Shown: positions 38,481-45,043 of the stretch, one piece after another
Position numbering within the stretch: the first letter of the stretch is position 1
Layout of the letters: every line of letters starts with the position of its first letter
NCBI GenBank assembly: GCA_018969295.1
Contig: JAGWYN010000035.1
Coordinates: 1-45,043 of the forward strand
DNA length: 45,043 bases
Direction: 5' to 3'
Source of the DNA: Chloroflexota bacterium
Lineage (GTDB): Bacteria; Chloroflexota; Anaerolineae; Caldilineales; Caldilineaceae
Program-made: the position numbers and the translations under genes
Notes under the pieces: generated by a model
Database searches by the model: none
Seen by the model: only the letters and a program-made list of their open reading frames with translations
What the model was told of the DNA's origin: nothing

Positions 38481-39085
38481 GCGCTCACCCGGACGACCCA
38501 GTAGGCCAGTGTGGCAAGCAGTGCGCCGGCGGCTACGTCGAGCAGGTGATGCTGTTTGGTGAACAATGTAGACAAGGCGACCACCCCGGCCCAGACCAAG
38601 AGTACTCCCCCCCACTCGTTGTCGGCGTAGGTGGCGACCACGAGGGCGCTGAACAGGCAATAGCTGACATGCATGCTGGGAAAGTTGTTGAAGGGTTTGG
38701 AGAGATGTTGAAAGCGGGCCAGGATGTGGGTCGAGGCCGTGTCGGGGGTCAGCTGCTCGCGCCGTTCGACGCGCGTGGGCAGGAGCAGGTAGCTGATATT
38801 TGAGAGCAGGTAGATCAGCAGATAGCCCAGCAGAATGCGCGTAAAATTGGCGTCCTCGCGCAGAAAAAGGTAGGCCCCATTGCCCAGCACGTATGCTGAA
38901 AAATAGGGGAGGGCAAAGATCGGGAGAAAAGGGATGAGGTCGTCCAGCCGGTGGCGGGTTGTAAAGTGCCGTGTGCGCCGTGCGGTGAAGTCGTTGACGA
39001 CCCAAATGGTTGCAAAGAGCCCGCCCACCAGCAGTGGATAGAGCCAGTTCAGCCAGGAGAATATCCAGTGTGCTGGTTCAAGCAT
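38477..39085 (-). CDS. PAP2-superfamily membrane phosphatase or phosphotransferase
   Basis: A 202-residue membrane protein with about five or six hydrophobic helices. The PAP2 motifs are NNFPSMHVSYC (Ser137, His139) and LFTKQHHLLDVAAG (His179, Asp183). The pattern FPSMHVS...H.xxxD is the one found in the PAP2_3 branch that includes fungal inositol phosphorylceramide synthase, and also in ordinary lipid phosphatases. ATG 39085 has GAGGAG upstream. It overlaps the GT32-like gene by 8 nt and the deacetylase by 4 nt. It probably transfers or removes a phosphorylated head group on a lipid. Confidence 0.83.
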   Translation of the reverse strand: MLEPAHWIFSWLNWLYPLLVGGLFATIWVVNDFTARRTRHFTTRHRLDDLIPFLPIFALPYFSAYVLGNGAYLFLREDANFTRILLGYLLIYLLSNISYLLLPTRVERREQLTPDTASTHILARFQHLSKPFNNFPSMHVSYCLFSALVVATYADNEWGGVLLVWAGVVALSTLFTKQHHLLDVAAGALLATLAYWVVRVSA

Positions 39086-39836
39086 GGGTGCCTCCTCTGA
39101 GGGTGGGCCAGGGATTGGGAAGTTTGGACCGTTCGATCCAGCGTCTGTGGAGCGCACGCGGTCTGGCGGGTTGTTTCCAGGAGCCAAGAAAATGGTGTCT
39201 GGCTGCCATATGGCGATTCAGCGGCCACCAGTTGGGATAGGTGGTCGGTGCCATCCAGCAGATCTGGGGCAGCAGGGTGATCTGCTGCTTCTCGGCTTCA
39301 GACAGAGCAAAGTAGAGGCGGGTCAGCAAACGTGGGCCGGTGCTCTCTTCGATGGCGTTGTCGGTGTGGGGCAGGCGGCTGGCCTGGTGGGCCACGGCTT
39401 CGATCAGGCGCTGCAAAAACCAATGTCCTGGTGCTGCTGCGAAGATGCAATTGGCGATCTGGTAGGGGTGACGATAGCCCAGTTCTTGTTGTCTTTGGCG
39501 GGTCAAGTGTGCCTCGACGGCCAGGATCACCTGGCAGCGGCCTCCGAAGTTTCCCAGCGGGCGGAGGCATTCCATATCGATGTCGGCATACAGGCCGCCT
39601 TTGTGATAGAGCACGAGGTAGCGAAAAAAATCGGCACGTTGAATGGCGTACGGGAACTCCTGATAGAGGGGCTGGAACTCGGGGCAGGCAGCTTCTACAA
39701 AGGCCAGGCAGGCCTGGTCATCATAAAAATGGAGCTGCCAGGTGGGGTTATGGCGTTTCCAGGAGAGCTGCCAGCGGTACAGTTGTGGGGGCAGGGTCTG
39801 GGTCTGCCAGGTCTGGTGGAGTGTGGATGGGATCAT
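39078..39836 (-). CDS. GT32-like (OCH1-type, DxD sugar-binding) glycosyltransferase
   Basis: A 252-residue GT-A glycosyltransferase. The pattern IPSTLHQTW, FPYAIQRADFFRYLVLYHKG and GLYADIDMEC with the metal-binding Asp85-Ile-Asp87 is the sugar-transferase DxD family (GT32, which also contains yeast Och1 and Sur1). No signal peptide is present. ATG 39836 overlaps the next glycosyltransferase stop by 4 nt. The donor is unknown; mannose or galactose donors are common in the family. Confidence 0.85.
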   Translation of the reverse strand: MIPSTLHQTWQTQTLPPQLYRWQLSWKRHNPTWQLHFYDDQACLAFVEAACPEFQPLYQEFPYAIQRADFFRYLVLYHKGGLYADIDMECLRPLGNFGGRCQVILAVEAHLTRQRQQELGYRHPYQIANCIFAAAPGHWFLQRLIEAVAHQASRLPHTDNAIEESTGPRLLTRLYFALSEAEKQQITLLPQICWMAPTTYPNWWPLNRHMAARHHFLGSWKQPARPRALHRRWIERSKLPNPWPTLRGGTHA

Positions 39837-40777
39837 TGGGTACAGAGCCAGCGGTCTTGAAAGTAGCGGATGAGGAGGGTGTTGTTGCGCAGCTCTGGGT
39901 TGCCGCCGCCACTGTTCAGGCGATAGAGTGCGGTTCGATCGTGCAGGAACCAATCTTTGCGCGGGATAAAACAGTGGCGTGGTGCTGGAAAGACCCATCG
40001 GGGAGCTGTGCAGTGGGCGCTGATCCAGACGTCGTCCACATAGAAAGCGGCTGGCGGTGCGGCGCTGTAGTCGCTGACGGTGGTGTGCTCGAAAAATGCT
40101 GGTCGGACCAGGTAGCCGGTGTAGCCCATCAGGATATCGACGCGGCGTGGCTGGTGCAGGCGTGTCGACTTCACGGGGGCGGGTGCCCGCTGGCAGAGGT
40201 GGTCGAGCAGCGTTGTGGGGCGATCGGTGAGGGTATCGGGCACGTTCCATCCGCTCAGTCCCAAGGCGGCGTGGGGCAGCAGGGCCGCAGCCTCTGTGAA
40301 CCGTTCGATCAGGTCGGGTGGATAGAGCCGGTCGTCGTCGACCACCAATAAGGGCTGTTCGCGGTCGAAGACCTCGAGGGCGGGGAGCAACTTTGTGGCC
40401 GGGCCGGCATCGGCGCAACGCACGATTTCCAGCGCCGTCAGGGTTTGCAGCGCGGCAGGAACCGAGTAGAGGCGCCCTTCGCGGCGTGAAAATGTTGGAA
40501 CATGCAGGCGGATTGTTTTCGGGCGGTGTGTCTGGTAGAAAAGACTTTTCAACGTCCCTTCGATCCGGGAGATCCGGCTGGGGGTGGTGGTCAGGCAGAC
40601 GACGATCTCGGATCTTTTCGGATTGGCAGCGCAGAAATTGTCCCAGTCGGCCAGGCTGCGGCTCTGCAGCCGCACTTTGTCGCGCAGATCCAGCAGTGCG
40701 TCCCGTCCTGTCAGAGTGTGATAGCCGTGCAGCGCTGCGGCTGTGGCCAGCAGGCTGCTTCCAAGAATTTTCCACAT
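39833..40777 (-). CDS. GT-A-like glycosyltransferase with N-terminal hydrophobic segment
   Basis: A 314-residue protein. A hydrophobic N-terminus (residues about 3-20) could anchor it to the membrane. The GT2-like core has VVCLTTTPSRI, LLVVDDDRLYPPDL (Asp147-149 as the metal motif) and YVDDVWISAH. ATG 40777 is preferred because GGAGAAG precedes it, although this makes a 67-nt overlap with the HPr-kinase-like gene. The sugar and acceptor are unknown. Confidence 0.75.
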   Translation of the reverse strand: MWKILGSSLLATAAALHGYHTLTGRDALLDLRDKVRLQSRSLADWDNFCAANPKRSEIVVCLTTTPSRISRIEGTLKSLFYQTHRPKTIRLHVPTFSRREGRLYSVPAALQTLTALEIVRCADAGPATKLLPALEVFDREQPLLVVDDDRLYPPDLIERFTEAAALLPHAALGLSGWNVPDTLTDRPTTLLDHLCQRAPAPVKSTRLHQPRRVDILMGYTGYLVRPAFFEHTTVSDYSAAPPAAFYVDDVWISAHCTAPRWVFPAPRHCFIPRKDWFLHDRTALYRLNSGGGNPELRNNTLLIRYFQDRWLCTQ

Positions 40778-41643
40778 GGCTTCTCCGCTGCCAGGAACCA
40801 GGGGTGCAGTTGTTCAAAGTTGCTGTAGGTCAAGCGATAGGCTGGCAGATGCCGGGCCAGGCGTGTCACCTCTGTGAAGCCATGGTTTGGCAGGTTGCGG
40901 GCATTGATCAGACACTCCATCAGCGCCAGTCCGGCTTCTGCCTGGCTTAGGGGGGTGCAGGAGAAGGTGCAATTGGCGGCATAGTGTGGAAAGAGAATTG
41001 CACAGAGCATGGCTTGGTCGCTTACTTTGCCGGGTCCGATGTAGTGGGGGGCAACCAATGTATTGGCATCCTTGGCAGCTGTGTTGTCTTCTACAACAAG
41101 CGAAGTGGCTGCCTGCAAGGCTGCCAGGCCACCTGCCCGCAAATTGAGCGGGCGTGAAAATCCTTGCATCTGCAACGATCCGTTTGCCACAAAGACCAGT
41201 TCATCGCTCAAATAGGTGTAATGGGAGGCGACCAGCCAAGCCGCCAGCGTCGTCTTGCCTGCACCCACTTTACCCGGCAGCAGCCAGCCTTGTCCAGCAT
41301 GGCACGCGCCGGCAGCATGAAACAGCACTCCTCCCTGGCTGCCAGCAGCCAGCCGGTAGCAGAGGTGCCCCAGCACCTGTTCGGCTGTTGTCTCGCCGAG
41401 CGGTTGGAGGGTGGCTGTGCACGCTCCCGAGAACAGGTGTGCAGGCCGGCCCTGTTGCGAGACGAGGCGTAGGGTCCAGCTGCTGCCCCTGTCGGGGGCA
41501 CTCCTGTCGGGGGCACTCCTGTCGGGGGCACTCCTGTCGGGGGCGATGTTGGCCAGCAACTGTTGAACGAGCCTGTCGGCGTGGGTCCCTTCGGATTCAA
41601 GGGTGACCGTGCTTCCACCAAATGTAAGGGTTTGTGTCTGCAT
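40711..41643 (-). CDS. HPr-kinase-like P-loop protein
   Basis: A 310-residue protein with the Walker A loop GKVGAGKT at residues 124-131, LFHAAGA before it, and YLSDELVF after it, as in the catalytic domain of HPr kinase/phosphorylase. The N-terminal ~80 residues, including a four-copy APDRS repeat, are not family-like. Such proteins often occur with nucleotidyltransferases of the type encoded next door, in exopolysaccharide or lasso-peptide clusters, where some phosphorylate a peptide. No such peptide or B/C protein is visible here. It probably phosphorylates an unidentified protein or small molecule. Confidence 0.78.
   Translation of the reverse strand: MQTQTLTFGGSTVTLESEGTHADRLVQQLLANIAPDRSAPDRSAPDRSAPDRGSSWTLRLVSQQGRPAHLFSGACTATLQPLGETTAEQVLGHLCYRLAAGSQGGVLFHAAGACHAGQGWLLPGKVGAGKTTLAAWLVASHYTYLSDELVFVANGSLQMQGFSRPLNLRAGGLAALQAATSLVVEDNTAAKDANTLVAPHYIGPGKVSDQAMLCAILFPHYAANCTFSCTPLSQAEAGLALMECLINARNLPNHGFTEVTRLARHLPAYRLTYSNFEQLHPWFLAAEKPCGKFLEAACWPQPQRCTAITL
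41488..41544 (-). repeat. 15-bp in-frame tandem repeat in the HPr-kinase-like gene
   Basis: CCTGTCGGGGGCACT (plus strand) begins at 41488, 41503 and 41518, with a partial fourth copy at 41533-41544. It encodes four copies of a five-residue unit around APDRS. The copies are identical, which suggests recent slippage. Confidence 0.85.
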
Positions 41644-41651
41644 GGCGTGTA

Positions 41652-42839
41652 TCAACGAGGATAGGGGTGCAGCTTGAGCGGGCCCAGCAGGCTGGTGGCA
41701 TAGATCCCCAGGTCCCAGAGCACATAGGCCGCATGGCGGGCGCGTCCAACCAAGGTGGGGGTGGTGGCTGGGAGTCCGTAGTGCAGACGCACCCACCACT
41801 CAGAAGGCCAGAATGTCTCACGGCAGCTGCGGCGCAGGCCGCGACGCAGGTGTTCGCCTGCCAGCTGGGTGGGATAGCCTGCGTAGACTTCCCCTACACC
41901 GCCCGGCGTGGGGCCGACTGTCCACTGGAGCCGCTCCAAGACTGCATCTGACCAGGGAGTCAGATAGTGAAACATCGGCAAGGCATGAAAGGTCTGTGGA
42001 TAGCAGCGCTGAAAGTGTTCCCAGTCGATGCGGTCAAGCCATTTTTCGACCAGGGTAACGATATCTGCTGCGCCAAGCAGCCGTCCTTGTGCGTCTCCGC
42101 GCAGGTGCATGCTGAACCCATGATGATAGAGGTGCCAGAGCATTGCTGTGGGGCTCAGGGTGCTGGCGGGGAGGCCGTTTACGGTAAACGGCTGGGCAGT
42201 TGTACTCAGCTGGCTGTAGGTGGCTGAAGGCAGATGGTAGGGTTTGAAGCGAAAAAAGAGATCTGTATGTAGGTCGACCATGACCGAATAGTTCTGCACA
42301 GTTCGGGTGGCTGGGGCGAGGTGCTGATGGTACCGGCTCACATCCTGGTAGGGTGTGGGGGCGAGCACAAATCCCAGAGTGCCCAGCAGCGCGTATGCGT
42401 GCAGGGCAGCTTCCGGCCTGACCAGAAGGTCCAGATCGCGACGTGGGCGCAAACCGGGCTGGGGGTAGAGCAGGTGGGTCAGTGCACTGCCTTTGAGCAC
42501 CAGCACGTCGATTCCGGCGGTGTAGAATGTCTGCAGGATCTCACTCAAGACGTGGTCGTAGATCTGTGCAGCCCGTTGGTGGCGCAGGCAGAGTCCTTTG
42601 AGGGTCAGTTCAGTCGGTGCAGGGATCTCTGCTCCGACTGCGCGCAGGTGGGTGTAGACCAGTGGTCCGAGTCCATGTCTTTCGGCCAACGCCGGCAGCG
42701 CAGCCCAATCTTCGAAGCCAGCGACTGCCTGCTTCAGCTGCGCAGCGGTCTGCGGGGTGAGCACGGCCCGGGCGCAGAGGGCAACCAGAGTGGCGGCGTG
42801 GATCGGTGCAGCCATTGGGTACAGCAGGGATGACGGCAT
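41652..42839 (-). CDS. nucleotidyltransferase-family protein (NTP_transf_5-like)
   Basis: A 395-residue protein. The core VLVLKGSALTHLLYPQPGLR and RRDLDLLVRPEA (Asp135 and Asp137) is typical of the uncharacterised nucleotidyltransferase family found with HPr-kinase-like proteins. An N-terminal helical part (about 10-105) is followed by the catalytic domain and a mainly helical C-terminal region. ATG 42839 is chosen; TTG 42884 would overlap the upstream gene and is unlikely. It lies 8 nt before the HPr-kinase-like start, so the two are coupled. The nucleotide and acceptor are unknown. Confidence 0.8.
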   Translation of the reverse strand: MPSSLLYPMAAPIHAATLVALCARAVLTPQTAAQLKQAVAGFEDWAALPALAERHGLGPLVYTHLRAVGAEIPAPTELTLKGLCLRHQRAAQIYDHVLSEILQTFYTAGIDVLVLKGSALTHLLYPQPGLRPRRDLDLLVRPEAALHAYALLGTLGFVLAPTPYQDVSRYHQHLAPATRTVQNYSVMVDLHTDLFFRFKPYHLPSATYSQLSTTAQPFTVNGLPASTLSPTAMLWHLYHHGFSMHLRGDAQGRLLGAADIVTLVEKWLDRIDWEHFQRCYPQTFHALPMFHYLTPWSDAVLERLQWTVGPTPGGVGEVYAGYPTQLAGEHLRRGLRRSCRETFWPSEWWVRLHYGLPATTPTLVGRARHAAYVLWDLGIYATSLLGPLKLHPYPR

Positions 42840-42859
42840 GTGAACCGAGCCCTGTTGGG

Positions 42860-45043
42860 TCAGCGTGGCCGCCGCCACAGCCAACCTGCGGCAAAGAGCA
42901 GCAGGAGGGTTGCCGGATAGCGAAGGGCATCAGGGCAGAGAGTGCCATTCACACAGAGAACGGAGCTCGCCACCAACGGCGCCAGCGATTGCTGAATGCG
43001 CCCGATCTCCTGCTGGATCAGCGGCAGAAATGTTGGAAACGCCGGTGTCAACTCTGGTGCCGGCCCAACAGGCTGTGCCGAAGGGGCTGCTGCACCAGCC
43101 GCCGTAGTTGCACCCTGAGCGGCTGTCTGCTGGATGAAGGGGAGAAACAGGGGGAACTCGAGCCCTGGCTCGGGTGCCTCTGGCAGAGAGGTCGGCGGGG
43201 TGTTGGATTCGTTCTCCAGTTCCTGGGGCAGATCGTTTGCAAACCCATCGCCAGTTTTGTCGACCACCACGCTCAGTGGGGCGTTGCCCCCTTGCCAACT
43301 GCCAAAGTCCAGCTGCGCGGCGACACCGTCCACGCTCCAATTGGAATTTTTGAAGAGGTCTGCGCTCCCATCGGGCGCCAGCATCTCGATTGCCAATGAA
43401 AAAGTTACAGGCCGGTCGGAGGAGACAGTCAGCAGCCCGGTGTTCCCGTCGATCGAGGACTGCAAGGGCTGACCCCCTAGCAGCTGCAGATCGGTCAGAT
43501 CGATGCTGCTGCTGGGCTGGTTTTCGGTCTGGCCACGCTCGGCAAACCCCAGCGAAGCCACAATGGCCACATCGGTGCCGGTCGGGCTGGCAGGTACCAG
43601 GCTGACCTGGCTGGCATCTGGGCTGAGCGAGAGCCCATAGTGAATGGCGGTTATGCCAGCAGCACGTGTCTGCGTGGAGGGTTGAGCGTTGACTTGTGTG
43701 AGATCACCCTGGTCTGTGAGAAAATCCAACTGTAGATTGCCGCTACCTTGCTGGCCTACCAGATCAAATTGCAGATTTTCAGCCGGGGTGTTGGCATTTT
43801 TCAACGTGAAGACGCCAGCATCGCGCAAGCCATAGAGACGGTTGTGGGCACGGTTGTTCTCTTCGGCGCCGAGCCCATCGTTGAAGGCGAGTGACTGATA
43901 GTCTCCCGTGTTCAATACGCCAGTGCAACTCCCGTCAGGATTGGGGGACTCAGCGTTGACCACGACTACACCGGCAACAGTGAGCGAATGACAATTTTCT
44001 GTCTGATAGGCGACCGGGTTTCCGCTCGCAAAGAGGCTGCGGGTCTCGCCGTCTCGGTCCGTTTCTACCCCCATACCCAGCAAAATCAGACTGCGGAGGG
44101 CATGCGCAGAGAGCAGACGCAGATCTGGCAGTGGGTTGGTGGCGACAGTGCCACTCAGGTCAATTGGATTGTTCGAGCCGGGCGCCAGGGTGTTGTAGCT
44201 CCAAACCCCGGCTGTCAGGTCGAAGGTTATCCGTCGGCTGTCATCGCCAGGAAAATTGCTGTCGTACACGTAGACCTCATAACGGCTGTTGTCCAGGTGG
44301 ACGACTCGGTACGGAGTCACAGCAAGGCTGCTCGACCCCGACGGAGAATAGAGCAAAAGCACATAGGGGTCTGCAACAGCCGGATCGTTTTGCAACTGTT
44401 CGCTGAGGCGATCCAGCAACTCAGGCAACGGGCTGGCTCGGACATAGCCGTAGTCAGTGCCGACATCGCTGCGAGCCGAATATGCGCCCGCACTGAGCCT
44501 GTGGAGATAGGTCTGCAGAGCTTCGGACAGGGCCAGCTGCCCTGTCTGTTGGGCTGCAGGATCAAACGACATGGGGGACTCATATCGGTTCTGGTAAAGA
44601 CGCAGCACAGCAACCGCCATCCCGTAGGCAGCCCCATAGGGTGTGTTTTGTTTGGATGTGATCAATTTGCGAATGCTGAGATCGATTTCACAGGAAAGAC
44701 CGTCCAGCGAGATCGTGCCTTTTTTACAGACCCTGTCTGCACTGTACATATCGATCAAAACTTCGCTGGATGGGTCGAGCGTATCGCTGAAATTGCTGAA
44801 TGCAAAACCATCTCTGCTGGGACAGAAACCATTGTCGGCTTCGATCACCCCTGCAATGCCTTCTGCACAGTCACTGGGCTGGGGGGTGCTTGTCACCGGC
44901 GGTGTTGCTGTCGGTGTTGCTGTCGGTGTTGCTGTCGGTGTTGCTGTCGGTGTTGCTGTCGGTGTTGCTGTCGGTGTTGCTGTCGGTGTTGCTGTCGGTG
45001 TTGCTGTCGGTGTTGCTGTCGGTGTTGCTGTCGGTGTTGCTGT
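42860..45043 (-). CDS. cell-surface protein with cysteine-peptidase-like domain, truncated by window end
   Basis: The frame continues through the Thr-Pro linker to the window edge, so the N-terminus is missing; a GTG at 44896 inside the linker is not a true start. The first domain has GFAFSNFSDTL, VCKKG, YGAAYGMAVAVLRLYQNRY and LAVTPYRVVHLDNSRYEVYV, then VYDSNFPGD. I recall a secreted family with GHCEGMAV, GHAVTPY and VYDNNYP at these places. If so, the Cys (44638-44618 region) and His (44326-44309 region) are lost here. A beta-rich part and a spacer with FPLFLPFIQQ and FPTFLPLIQQ follow. It ends in a hydrophobic helix plus RRPR, a likely C-terminal membrane anchor. Confidence 0.75.
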   Translation of the reverse strand, partial: TATPTATPTATPTATPTATPTATPTATPTATPTATPTATPTATPTATPPVTSTPQPSDCAEGIAGVIEADNGFCPSRDGFAFSNFSDTLDPSSEVLIDMYSADRVCKKGTISLDGLSCEIDLSIRKLITSKQNTPYGAAYGMAVAVLRLYQNRYESPMSFDPAAQQTGQLALSEALQTYLHRLSAGAYSARSDVGTDYGYVRASPLPELLDRLSEQLQNDPAVADPYVLLLYSPSGSSSLAVTPYRVVHLDNSRYEVYVYDSNFPGDDSRRITFDLTAGVWSYNTLAPGSNNPIDLSGTVATNPLPDLRLLSAHALRSLILLGMGVETDRDGETRSLFASGNPVAYQTENCHSLTVAGVVVVNAESPNPDGSCTGVLNTGDYQSLAFNDGLGAEENNRAHNRLYGLRDAGVFTLKNANTPAENLQFDLVGQQGSGNLQLDFLTDQGDLTQVNAQPSTQTRAAGITAIHYGLSLSPDASQVSLVPASPTGTDVAIVASLGFAERGQTENQPSSSIDLTDLQLLGGQPLQSSIDGNTGLLTVSSDRPVTFSLAIEMLAPDGSADLFKNSNWSVDGVAAQLDFGSWQGGNAPLSVVVDKTGDGFANDLPQELENESNTPPTSLPEAPEPGLEFPLFLPFIQQTAAQGATTAAGAAAPSAQPVGPAPELTPAFPTFLPLIQQEIGRIQQSLAPLVASSVLCVNGTLCPDALRYPATLLLLFAAGWLWRRPR
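44901..45043 (-). repeat. perfect 12-bp tandem repeat encoding a TATP linker
   Basis: About twelve copies of GTTGCTGTCGGT (plus strand) fill 44901 to the window end without a mismatch. They encode the Thr-Ala-Thr-Pro linker of the surface protein in frame. The unit differs from the 12-bp unit of the secreted protein at 30557, so each gene has homogenised its own repeat. Confidence 0.95.

Noticed and set aside
40711..42839. Lasso-peptide biosynthetic locus
   Set aside because: Kinase-like and nucleotidyltransferase genes are present, but no precursor peptide, B or C protein was found in the window.
44860..44896. GTG 44896 as the start of the surface protein
   Set aside because: The frame continues upstream through the Thr-Pro repeat to the window edge, and no signal peptide follows this codon.
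44901..45043. CRISPR-like array
   Set aside because: The 12-bp units are contiguous with no spacers and encode a Thr-Pro linker in frame.

Overview
The window looks like a piece of a high-GC Chloroflexota chromosome, probably Anaerolineae/Caldilineales-like. This is an inference from three traits: secreted proteins with long Thr-Ala-Thr-Pro linkers, secreted proteins with short Tyr/Phe-Leu-Pro motifs near their C-termini, and a CUT1-type sugar ABC transporter style (lipoprotein plus two permeases, no dedicated ATPase). No rRNA, tRNA, CRISPR array, transposase or phage gene was seen.

Layout. (1) 1-9136, plus strand: a pentose-glycan utilisation operon with a LacI regulator, a sugar-binding lipoprotein, two permeases, a GH51 alpha-L-arabinofuranosidase and a GH2 glycosidase, closed by a strong intrinsic terminator. 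(2) 9163-13770, plus: housekeeping genes for a membrane PIN/TRAM protein, CysS, an RlmB-type rRNA methyltransferase and a COG3375-like GNAT protein. (3) 13805-14706: an RRM-type RNA-binding protein with an unusually long leader, ending in a bidirectional terminator. (4) 19725-14725, minus: an operon coupled by 4-nt overlaps, with a secreted TIG/CARDB/PPC protein, a malonyl-CoA-synthetase-like ligase and an MFS permease. (5) 30208-19753, minus: a ten-gene sugar operon. Its genes are a GntR/HutC regulator with a dre-like operator, three Gfo/Idh/MocA oxidoreductases, a bicupin, an atypical ROK protein, a methyltransferase, and an ABC binding protein with two permeases. (6) 30226-30366: a relic of a lost gene, followed by a perfect 19-bp hairpin repeat. 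(7) 33540-30557, minus: a large secreted protein with a duplicated unrecognised module. (8) 45043-33548, minus: a tightly packed run of ten genes. They encode a fatty-acyl-AMP ligase fused to an ACP-like domain, a GNAT-like acyltransferase candidate, a GT4, a polysaccharide deacetylase, a PAP2 protein, a GT32-like and a second GT-A glycosyltransferase, an HPr-kinase-like ATPase, a nucleotidyltransferase, and a surface protein cut by the window end.

How they work together. Regions 1 and 5 are two independent carbohydrate uptake systems that probably borrow an ATPase encoded elsewhere. Both carry perfect stem-loops between the binding-protein gene and the first permease gene, which would favour excess binding protein. 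Region 8 is the most interesting. Its enzyme set (acyl-AMP ligase/ACP, GNAT acyltransferase candidate, PAP2, GT4, GT32) suggests assembly of an acylated glycolipid, possibly ceramide-like. The HPr-kinase-like/nucleotidyltransferase pair may modify an unseen partner. That pathway is a hypothesis, not something the sequence proves.

Stretches over 300 bases without an intact gene are 13771-14205 (promoter and leader of the RNA-binding protein) and 30130-30556 (gntR promoter/operator, gene relic, hairpin repeat). Nothing recognisable was seen in 1-172.
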